DNA of 64,000 nt from Chloroflexota bacterium. Lineage in GTDB: Bacteria > Chloroflexota > Anaerolineae > Anaerolineales > Anaerolineaceae. The position numbers and the translations under genes were made by a program. Where the stretch lies: NCBI GenBank assembly GCA_004347695.1, contig SLTK01000002.1, positions 1 through 64,000 of the forward strand, in the 5' to 3' direction. This document shows positions 57,354 to 64,000 of the stretch, piece after piece. The notes beneath the pieces were generated by a model. That model was given only the letters and a program-made list of their open reading frames with translations. It had not been told where the DNA came from and made no database searches. The stretch's first letter is position 1. The number at the start of each line of letters is the position of its first letter.

Positions 57354-58286
57354 ATGGATCGTAAACTGGTTTCGGTTATTGTTTCACTGGTGGCCGTTCT
57401 GGCCTTTTTCCTGCTGATTGTTTGGATCGGCGGGTTGATCAATCCGTCGCTGCAACTGGATGAGACCGGCGTACTGCGCTTTGCCTTCGTCGGCCTGGGG
57501 CTGCTGATCGTTTTCGTAGTCTATCTGCTGACCCGCCAGAGCAAAATCTGGGAAGTAGGCACCCGCGAAGTGGTTTACATGGCAATCGGCGCGGCGCTGT
57601 ATGCGGTGTTGTCATTCCTTTTCAACGGCACTGTCTTCGCGGTACCTTCCGTCAGCCAGGTGGCTTTACGCCCGGCTGTTGCCATTCCCATGTTCTTTGG
57701 TTATGCGTTTGGCCCGGCGGTCGGTTTGTTCACCGGGGCAGTCGGCAACATGTTTGGCGACGCACTGACCGGCTTCGGCCTGTCGCCACAATGGTCGGTC
57801 GGCAACGGGTTGATCGGTATGGTCGCTGGCCTGGCGCTGCTATTCAAGGAGCAAAAGAAGGGCATCAACACGGTTCTATGGATATCGCTGGCGCTGGCGC
57901 TGATCGTCACCGCCATCTTCTTCCTCAATCGCACCGCGCCTAATATGATGTTCTTCGACCCCGAGAACAACATCTTCGGTGATGCCACCATTTCGATCTT
58001 CGCCGGTCTGTCCATTGTGATTGGTTTCCTGCTGGTACTGCTGGTGCGTTTTGTGTTTGGTAAGAACATCGATGTTGCGTCTGCAGTCACCTGGAGCCTG
58101 CTGGGCAACTTCATCGGCATCGGCTTTGCCGCCCTCTCCGACATCTGGATCAACGGCTACCCGCCTGCGGTCGCCATTGTCGGCGAGTTTATCCCGGCAG
58201 CCGGCCCCAATGCCATCTTTGCTGCCATTCTGGTGCCACTCCTGGTAGGGGCTTACGCCTCAGTCCAGCGCCAGACCGGGCGGTAA
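57354..58286 (+). CDS. ECF transporter substrate-capture (S) subunit
   Basis: 310 aa, larger than most S subunits. Nine or so hydrophobic helices; the N-terminal two form an extra pair. The core VVYMAIGAALYAVLSFLF, AVAIPMFFGYAFGPAVGLFTGAVGNMFGD and LSPQWSVGNGLIG is typical of ECF S proteins. AGCCAAAGGAG precedes ATG 57354. Substrate not predictable; candidates include vitamins or metals. Confidence 0.85.
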   Translation: MDRKLVSVIVSLVAVLAFFLLIVWIGGLINPSLQLDETGVLRFAFVGLGLLIVFVVYLLTRQSKIWEVGTREVVYMAIGAALYAVLSFLFNGTVFAVPSVSQVALRPAVAIPMFFGYAFGPAVGLFTGAVGNMFGDALTGFGLSPQWSVGNGLIGMVAGLALLFKEQKKGINTVLWISLALALIVTAIFFLNRTAPNMMFFDPENNIFGDATISIFAGLSIVIGFLLVLLVRFVFGKNIDVASAVTWSLLGNFIGIGFAALSDIWINGYPPAVAIVGEFIPAAGPNAIFAAILVPLLVGAYASVQRQTGR

Positions 58287-58302
58287 AATTCAGTGTTAAT
58301 CA

Positions 58303-58356
58303 GGGGCTGTCCGGGGTGAAGGTTTGCCTGTGCGCTGACCTTGCCCTGACAGCCCC
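58303..58356 (+). promoter_or_regulatory. Stable hairpin between the S and T subunit genes
   Basis: GGGGCTGTC (58303-58311) pairs perfectly with GACAGCCCC (58348-58356). Inner pairs GGG/CCC and AAGGT/ACCTT extend the stem. No T-run follows, so it is an mRNA-stabilising or partial-attenuation structure rather than a full terminator. Confidence 0.65.
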
Positions 58357-58376
58357 TTGCCCTCCAAGGATCTTTT

Positions 58377-59246
58377 ATGCTGGTCACCTGGCGCTATAAA
58401 CCGCGAAAATCATTAATTCAGAGCTTCGATCCGCGTGCGTGGATCATCTTTTACGCCTGCTTCCTGGCATCCACAGTGCTGTTCTGGGATTTTCGCTATC
58501 AGGCAGCGTTGTTTATCCTTACAATGATTACGGTATTAACCTCGGGGATAAAATTCAGCGAAATGAAGCGCGCCTGGATTTTTATCGGCGGCTTTGTGAT
58601 CTTTTTCTCGTTGCTGACCTTCTTGACGGGGCGCGGGGGTGTTGAATTATACAAAGAGGAGCACTTGATCAGCCGTCTGGCCGCCAATTTCACCATTCTG
58701 GGTTGGCGCCCGACACTGACGATCACCGCTGAAAAAATTATGTACGCCGTCACCATGCTGGTGCGGGTGTTCAGCCTGGCCAGCATGACCATTTTGATCC
58801 CGTACTCGCTCAACCCGGCGCATTACGGCATTACTTTCCGCGGGCTGGGCTTGCCGGATAAAGTCGCTTACGGCATGGATTTGACCATGCGTTTCATTCC
58901 CTCGTTTGGCCGTGATTTTATGCTCACCCGAGACGCCCAACGGGCGCGCGGTTATGAACTGGAGAAAATCACCGGCGGGTTGTTCGCTACAGTGCGCAAG
59001 TTGGCGCCGCTCATCGTTCCGGTGACTATACACGCCATCGTCAGCAGCGAAGATATCATCGACGCCATGGATCTGCGCGCATTTGGCGTCGGTCCACGCA
59101 CCTGGCTGGAGCAGCTTGTATACCGCAAACGCGACCGTTTATTGATCGCGTTCGGGATATTTCTAATCGGATTCAGTATTGGTCTGTCGCTGCTCGGTTT
59201 TGGCAAGTTCTGGGTGCCTCAGTTCCTGCTGGCAGCGGCAGCTTAA
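58377..59246 (+). CDS. ECF transporter transmembrane subunit EcfT
   Basis: 289 aa with five or six membrane helices. The coupling helix motif QRARGYELEKITGG carries the Ala-Arg-Gly signature, and a second arises around AFGVGPRTW. It connects the ATPase to S subunits. ATG 58377 follows CCAAGGATC. It completes the A-S-T operon and ends 1 nt from the convergent protease gene. Confidence 0.9.
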   Translation: MLVTWRYKPRKSLIQSFDPRAWIIFYACFLASTVLFWDFRYQAALFILTMITVLTSGIKFSEMKRAWIFIGGFVIFFSLLTFLTGRGGVELYKEEHLISRLAANFTILGWRPTLTITAEKIMYAVTMLVRVFSLASMTILIPYSLNPAHYGITFRGLGLPDKVAYGMDLTMRFIPSFGRDFMLTRDAQRARGYELEKITGGLFATVRKLAPLIVPVTIHAIVSSEDIIDAMDLRAFGVGPRTWLEQLVYRKRDRLLIAFGIFLIGFSIGLSLLGFGKFWVPQFLLAAAA

Positions 59247-59247
59247 T

Positions 59248-62160
59248 CTACATCACTTTTGACACTTCCAGCCCACCACTCTGGTTGAGCTGGGAGCTTT
59301 GCACCGCCTCTGGCGAGCCAAGCACGACTACCGCGCTGGCAGGTTGAGCAGCTTCCAGCGCTGCACCAAAAGCGCGAAAATCGGCGGGTGAGGTGGCCAG
59401 CATCTCATCGCGCAGGCGTTGACGCTCGGCGTCGGTGATGCCCAGCAGGTAGCGCGCCAGGGAGGTAAAGCCTTTCGCGTCCGGCAACTGGTAGGCGTCC
59501 ACTTCGCCGATGGCGCCAATGATGGCTTTTGTCAGTTCTGCTTCGCTCAATTCAAGGTCGTGCAGGAAGGCGGCTGCCTGGTCGTAGGCTGCCAATGTCT
59601 GGTCCAGGTTGGGGTCGCGGTAAGAAAGGTAATTGAAGACGCCAGAATGCTGGTCAAAGACGCAGAAGCCGCCGTAAGCGCCGCCTTGTACCCGAACTTT
59701 GTCCCACAAATATGTGCCGCGCAGGTAGGGGGCAATGACGAAGGCTGAACCGTTCAGCAGGTAACCTGCCTGGTACAAATTAGCGCCTTTTCCGACAAAA
59801 TTAACCTGCGAAGGCAGGGTTAAACCTTCTGCAACCGGCAATGCAGGTGGCTGCCAATTGGCAACAGGGATGGGTTCGGTTGGGAAACTGCTCAAAAATT
59901 CATCTACCTGGCTGCGGATCACGTTCCAACTGGTGTTGTCTACAGTGACGTTGCACAGGGCGAGTGGTTGGCGCAGTAAAGCGCTGCGCATGCCTTCAAA
60001 GGCAGATTCCACTACTTCCCACTCCTGGTCGATTTGCTGCAGCAGGCGGCGCAGGAAAAAGAGCTGGCTGATTCCATCCATTTGTTCCGCTGCCCAATCT
60101 GCCGCACTGGCCCGGGCTTTCAAACGCGAGTTGACCACCCGGTGACCGGCGCCGGTCAACCCGGCTTCCAGCCCGGCTTTTTCTTCCAACGCGATCTGCC
60201 GGATGCGTTCACGGTTGTTCAAATTGGCGCCAGAGAGCACATCTTTGAAAATGCCGAGCAAATCGGTGGTCTGGCTGACCATGGCTTTACCGCGAAGGAA
60301 CAGCCAGGCTGCGCCGACTTGGGAATTGCGGGAGGCTGAGGTAAAGGTGCTGGGGTGAATGCCGCCGGTGCGCTGCCCGATGCGCTGCATCAATTGCACG
60401 AAATCCTCATCGGCAGTACCGGTTTCCAGCAGCGCTCGGCTGAAAACGGGCACATAAGGCAACCAGTCCTGGGAAAGCCCGCGCAAGTTGAAACCTAGAT
60501 CCAGGTACAGAATTCCATTGGTGAACAAGTCATGGAACAGGATGGCGCTTGCACCGGATTCCAGCGTTTCACAAGGGATAGTTTTGATATTTTTGTCCAG
60601 ATCGCTGCGCTGCAGCATCGGGATGGTCGCCAGCGCCTCGGGTGAATCGGCAGCTTCCTGTCGGCGGTGCAATTCTGCTGTATTCTCGATAATTAGCTGA
60701 AGCTCAGCCGTTGTCATCCCCTGACGAGCCGCATGCAGACGATCACTTTCAGCAGCGGCCCGGCGGGTGCTTAACTGTGCGTCCGGGCGCAGCAACAGGG
60801 TTACCCGGTGCCGGTTGTTGAGCAAATAGTTTTGCAGCAGGGTTTCGAAATAACGTTCTCCAGCGTTCACCCGGCGCTTGATGGAATTTAACGGTGCTTC
60901 GAAAGCCAGCGGGGCGACTGGATCGCGGTCATAATTCCAATCATTCAATACGCCCAACATCAGCGCCAGACCGCGCGGGAAGGACCCGGTATTGTTTTCA
61001 CGCAGTGCAAATTCGACTGTATTAAGCGAGGCAGCCACGGTTTGCGGGTCAATTCCAGTGCTGGCCAACTCCTTTAATGTATTCAGTACCAGATCCTCGA
61101 CCTTTTGCGCATCACTTTCCTGGATGCCTTTCAAACCAGTCGAAACCAGCATCTGGCGCAGACTGGTCTCCAGGCCAACGCCGGCAAGGTCCTCGCCTAG
61201 TCCAGAATCGATCAATGCTTTGCGCAAAGGGGCAGCAGGTGTGCCGATCAGCACATGCTCGAGGATGCGCACGCCCAGCGATTCTTCCTGGGAGGCAATT
61301 TCAGGCAGCATCCAGTTGACGGTCAGTTGAGCTTTGGCTTCCGGTTCGTCGGAGGCTTCGTAGAATTCTTCAGCGGATTTTGGCGCTGAAAAAAAGGGCT
61401 GCAAAGGTACCGTTGTGTCGACCTGGATGGCGGAGTAACCCTGGAATGCCGCATCGATCAAACGCAGGCGTTCTTCAGGATCGTCATCACCGTAGAAGTA
61501 AATGCGCGCGTTAGTGGGATGGTAGAAAAATTCGTGGAACTTCTTGAACTGGGAATAGGTCAAATCAGGAATATTTTCCGGATTGCCGCCGGAATCATGA
61601 CGATAGGGTGTGTCGGGGAAGAGCAGCGCTTTGCTTTTTTCTTCCATGACGCCATCTGGCGAAGAGTAAGCGCCCTTCATCTCATTGAAAACAACGCCCT
61701 TGTAGCTGATTTCTCCGTCCGGAGTGTCCAATTCATAATGCCAGCCTTCCTGCAGCAGGGTGTACGGGCTTATCAGAGGATGCAGCACGGCATCGAGGTA
61801 TACATCGATCAAATTGTAAAAATCTTTCAGGTTGGTGCTGGCAACCGGGTAGCAGGTCTTATCCGGGAAGGTGAATGCGTTCAGGAAGGTGTTGAGCGAA
61901 CCCTTGAGGAGTTCAACGAAGGGTTCTTTTACCGGGTACTTTTGCGAACCGCATAAAACCGAGTGTTCCATAATGTGCGCCACCCCGGTCGAGTCGTCCC
62001 AGGGAGTGCGGAAGTTTATGCTGAACACTTTGTTTTCGTCATCGTTTTCCAGCGAGAGCAACTGAGCACCGGTAGCGATATGCCGCCAAAGCCGTGCGCG
62101 GGTGTTTAATTCGGGAATGGTTGTATCCTGGATCAGTTCGAACCCATAAAGCTGTTTCAT
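59248..62160 (-). CDS. Presequence/M16C-type zinc metalloprotease
   Basis: 970 aa, the length of PreP/falcilysin M16C proteins. The inverted zinc motif HIMEH (HxxEH, about residues 63-67) lies in TGVAHIMEHSVLCGSQKYPV. Two M16 halves and a middle linker are visible. It degrades unstructured peptides in a closed chamber. No signal peptide, so cytoplasmic. Transcribed convergent to the ECF operon. Confidence 0.93.
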   Translation of the reverse strand: MKQLYGFELIQDTTIPELNTRARLWRHIATGAQLLSLENDDENKVFSINFRTPWDDSTGVAHIMEHSVLCGSQKYPVKEPFVELLKGSLNTFLNAFTFPDKTCYPVASTNLKDFYNLIDVYLDAVLHPLISPYTLLQEGWHYELDTPDGEISYKGVVFNEMKGAYSSPDGVMEEKSKALLFPDTPYRHDSGGNPENIPDLTYSQFKKFHEFFYHPTNARIYFYGDDDPEERLRLIDAAFQGYSAIQVDTTVPLQPFFSAPKSAEEFYEASDEPEAKAQLTVNWMLPEIASQEESLGVRILEHVLIGTPAAPLRKALIDSGLGEDLAGVGLETSLRQMLVSTGLKGIQESDAQKVEDLVLNTLKELASTGIDPQTVAASLNTVEFALRENNTGSFPRGLALMLGVLNDWNYDRDPVAPLAFEAPLNSIKRRVNAGERYFETLLQNYLLNNRHRVTLLLRPDAQLSTRRAAAESDRLHAARQGMTTAELQLIIENTAELHRRQEAADSPEALATIPMLQRSDLDKNIKTIPCETLESGASAILFHDLFTNGILYLDLGFNLRGLSQDWLPYVPVFSRALLETGTADEDFVQLMQRIGQRTGGIHPSTFTSASRNSQVGAAWLFLRGKAMVSQTTDLLGIFKDVLSGANLNNRERIRQIALEEKAGLEAGLTGAGHRVVNSRLKARASAADWAAEQMDGISQLFFLRRLLQQIDQEWEVVESAFEGMRSALLRQPLALCNVTVDNTSWNVIRSQVDEFLSSFPTEPIPVANWQPPALPVAEGLTLPSQVNFVGKGANLYQAGYLLNGSAFVIAPYLRGTYLWDKVRVQGGAYGGFCVFDQHSGVFNYLSYRDPNLDQTLAAYDQAAAFLHDLELSEAELTKAIIGAIGEVDAYQLPDAKGFTSLARYLLGITDAERQRLRDEMLATSPADFRAFGAALEAAQPASAVVVLGSPEAVQSSQLNQSGGLEVSKVM

Positions 62161-62200
62161 TTTTCCTCACAACTCAGACGGTAAGTGAAATTGTCGAAGC

Positions 62201-63373
62201 TCATGCTTTCTTAACGCGCGGCAGGCTTAAGATGAACGGTAAACTCGCTAATGCCAGCGCCGCGCTGACATAATAGGCAGTGCGCAAACTCGAGAGGTCG
62301 CCAATGGCGCCGATGAGAACGGCGACAATCGAACTGCTGACAAAATTGACCGCCATATAGACCCCGTTGGCGAGGGCGCGGCTATCAGGAAAGCTCTCCT
62401 GAACGATGGCCATGATAATGGGCGTGATGGATAACAGGCAGAAGCCAAGCGCCAGCAGCAGCGGGAAAAGCACCCACCCCTCCAGCGAGGTGAAAGCAAA
62501 CAGCGTGATGGCGGACAAAGTCATACCGGCAATTAAGACAGGGCGGCGTCCCAACCGATCAGAAAGCGAACCGCCCAGGAAGGCGCCGGCGACCCCGGCT
62601 GCCTGCATCACCGATAACGACACACCTGCCATCATCAGGTCGGCGCCTTGTTCGGTCAAAAAGGTGGGCAAAAAAGTGGTAACACTGACAAACGCGAAGG
62701 CCCGTAACAGAAGGACGGCGCTCACCGGCAGCAGCACCGGCCGCATGCTTTTGAGCGCCTCACGCCAGGGTGGCGCTGCGGCATGCACAAACGCCCGACC
62801 GTTGAGATTCCTGAGCTGAAAATACAGAAAGACCGATGTCAGGACTCCGCCAACCGCCAGCCAGGGGGTGTTTTGCGGTTTTAAATATTCCACTGCCGAG
62901 ACGATTACCAACGGACCGAGCACGCGGCCAATTTCACCGCCCATCATCCAGAAGCTCATGCCCATACCCAGTCGCTGCGCGGAAAGCCGTCCGGCAATCA
63001 CCGGTCCAGTGGCATGGATACTGGCGGAACTGATGCCGGCGACGATCAACAGCAAGGCAGCGACGATATAAGTGGGCGCCACTCCCAACAAGCTCATCAT
63101 GATTGCTGAAACTGCCGGGGCAAGGATCACAAAATACCGCGGTCCGACGTTGTCTGCCAGGTAGCCAATAATCGGCTGGAGCAAGGATGGGAAGCTGGAA
63201 AAAACCGAGAGCAAGCCGGCCTCGGTTTTCATCAAGGAAAATTTTTCGATCAAGATGGGCAGCAACGCCGGCAGGAACGCCTGGTAGGTATCCTGGACGC
63301 TGTGTCCGGCTGAGAGGACGGCAACTTTATCGGTTTGAAATTTTTGGTCTTCGACGATGGTATCGGCGGTCAT
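62201..63373 (-). CDS. MFS transporter, fosmidomycin-resistance-like
   Basis: 390 aa with 12 predicted helices. VLSAGHSVQDTYQAFLPALLP at the start and PRYFVILAPAVSAI resemble Fsr/YfnB-type MFS exporters; the motif SDRLGRRPVLIAG is the MFS loop 2-3 signature in the second half. ATG 63373 with AGGAAATAT; a TTG at 63394 is less likely. Substrate not defined. Confidence 0.85.
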   Translation of the reverse strand: MTADTIVEDQKFQTDKVAVLSAGHSVQDTYQAFLPALLPILIEKFSLMKTEAGLLSVFSSFPSLLQPIIGYLADNVGPRYFVILAPAVSAIMMSLLGVAPTYIVAALLLIVAGISSASIHATGPVIAGRLSAQRLGMGMSFWMMGGEIGRVLGPLVIVSAVEYLKPQNTPWLAVGGVLTSVFLYFQLRNLNGRAFVHAAAPPWREALKSMRPVLLPVSAVLLLRAFAFVSVTTFLPTFLTEQGADLMMAGVSLSVMQAAGVAGAFLGGSLSDRLGRRPVLIAGMTLSAITLFAFTSLEGWVLFPLLLALGFCLLSITPIIMAIVQESFPDSRALANGVYMAVNFVSSSIVAVLIGAIGDLSSLRTAYYVSAALALASLPFILSLPRVKKA

Positions 63374-63421
63374 ATATTTCCTGAGGGCGGTCAATTTTCG
63401 TGCGGTGATGTCAACCTGCGT

Positions 63422-63646
63422 TTAGCCCGATGGTTCGGAGATGCTGCGTACATTGCCTTCAACCATGAATGTCAATGGCTGAACCTGGCCAGTGGGATAT
63501 TCAGTTATATCTTCTAAGGTGATGCGGAGGCGCAGACTGGTGAGGTCAGGGTGATTATGCAGGTGTTCGACAATGGCAGTGTCGGCTTGAACGCCGAAAG
63601 TTTTCAACAACCGCCGGATATCCATTTGCGCAGTCTCGTTAAGCAT
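63422..63646 (-). CDS. Small unknown protein
   Basis: 74 aa, soluble, with no recognised family. RLLKTFGVQADTAIVEHL and SLRLRITLEDIT give an alpha/beta pattern. A strong AAAGGAGTGAAGCC site precedes ATG 63646. It lies 48 nt upstream of the MFS gene and may be co-transcribed with it. Confidence 0.6.
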   Translation of the reverse strand: MLNETAQMDIRRLLKTFGVQADTAIVEHLHNHPDLTSLRLRITLEDITEYPTGQVQPLTFMVEGNVRSISEPSG

Positions 63647-64000
63647 GGCTTCACTCCTTTATCAACCAATAAATCGTCATTTGAGTATACCGCAACCCGG
63701 TTGAATGCTAAAGGTGTCCGTCAAAAACCCGCGGACTTGCGGATTTTTGCAGCACAAATCTGCCTCGTGGTAGCGAAGACAGGCCGCTCGGCGCTTGCCA
63801 ACGATAAGTAGGCAGACAGGCGATGCTGTCTTGAGATCAGTCTGTTGGCTTTTTGACAGCTTTACAACGTTGGTAACGAAGATAAACCCGCCTAAAAGAC
63901 TGGGTGGGCAGGGTGAGGTTGATAACTTTACGACCTATAAAACGATGGATCCAGAAGCAAAGGGCTCGCGAGCCGCCTCCACCTTACATACAAAAGATGG
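63647..64000. other. Right-edge intergenic region with a bidirectional terminator
   Basis: No gene supported in 354 nt. A hairpin at 63723-63748 (AAAAACCCGC, ggactt, GCGGATTTTT) has T-runs on both strands, so it can stop transcription from either side. A GGCTCGCGAGCC palindrome lies near 63962. Otherwise nothing evident. Confidence 0.6.
63723..63748. terminator. Bidirectional Rho-independent terminator
   Basis: CCGC/GCGG stem with a six-nt loop flanked by A5 and T5 tracts, one A-C mismatch. Works as a T-run on both strands. Confidence 0.6.

Overview
The window looks like a chromosomal segment of an Anaerolineae-type Chloroflexota bacterium. This is inferred from the combination of Thr/Pro-rich extracellular linkers, DUF3090 plus SCO1664-family proteins, two tandem cyclic-di-AMP receptor-like proteins and standard bacterial signals, not from a database match. 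It divides sharply at about 27.08 kb. The left part is an integrated genetic island, visibly more AT-rich in most of its genes. The right part is a more GC-rich, ordinary chromosomal backbone.

Island, 1-27082. The left edge is the C-terminal half of a tyrosine recombinase. It is followed on the minus strand by an AbrB-like regulator, a small protein resembling a recombinase core-binding domain, an HTH/zinc-ribbon protein, a DnaB-N/RepA-like replicative helicase, a membrane-anchored protein, and a ParM-like actin with a probable ParR-like partner. An HTH protein follows, together with a 17-nt repeated motif in front of both the parM-like and the HTH genes. A 577-bp gap carries iteron-like GCAGACG repeats and a 12-bp inverted repeat. 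This is the maintenance module of an integrative, possibly transiently replicating, element. From 6 to 26.6 kb all genes run on the minus strand and form a defence cargo. It contains a metallophosphoesterase, an uncharacterised pair (two-HKD phospholipase-D nuclease plus a 557-aa protein), a HARE-HTH/Mrr/RAMA restriction protein, and a short Argonaute with a DUF4365-APAZ partner (SPARDA-type). The last part is a seven-gene operon: XRE regulator, HsdR, HsdM, HsdS, a second N6-methylase, an AAA ATPase and an HNH nuclease. The right boundary is a 42-nt 3' fragment of a tRNA-Met(CAT) gene at 27041-27082, the expected scar of a tyrosine-recombinase island in a tRNA gene. The intact tRNA should lie left of the window.

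Backbone, 27083-64000. An ECF sigma/anti-sigma pair and rplS are followed by a class-I glutamine amidotransferase with murI, then DUF3090/SCO1664. A hom-X-folK-folP operon comes next, then a CPBP protease, a degenerate methylase-like protein and a very long class A penicillin-binding protein. A glycosidase is preceded by a 59-aa coupled ORF. After it come two DarA/PstA-like proteins, a DUF4013 membrane protein, AMMECR1 and flavin reductase proteins, and a cell-wall cluster (amidase and two YkuD L,D-transpeptidases). The rest holds a thioredoxin-TPR protein, a duplicated structured repeat, a lipoprotein, an NrtR-like regulator, an ECF vitamin/metal transporter operon, a PreP-like M16C protease, an MFS transporter and a small unknown protein.

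The strongest candidates for new biology are the type I RM operon extended by an extra methylase, ATPase and HNH nuclease, and the two-gene PLD/557-aa module. The Argonaute module belongs to a recently described class.
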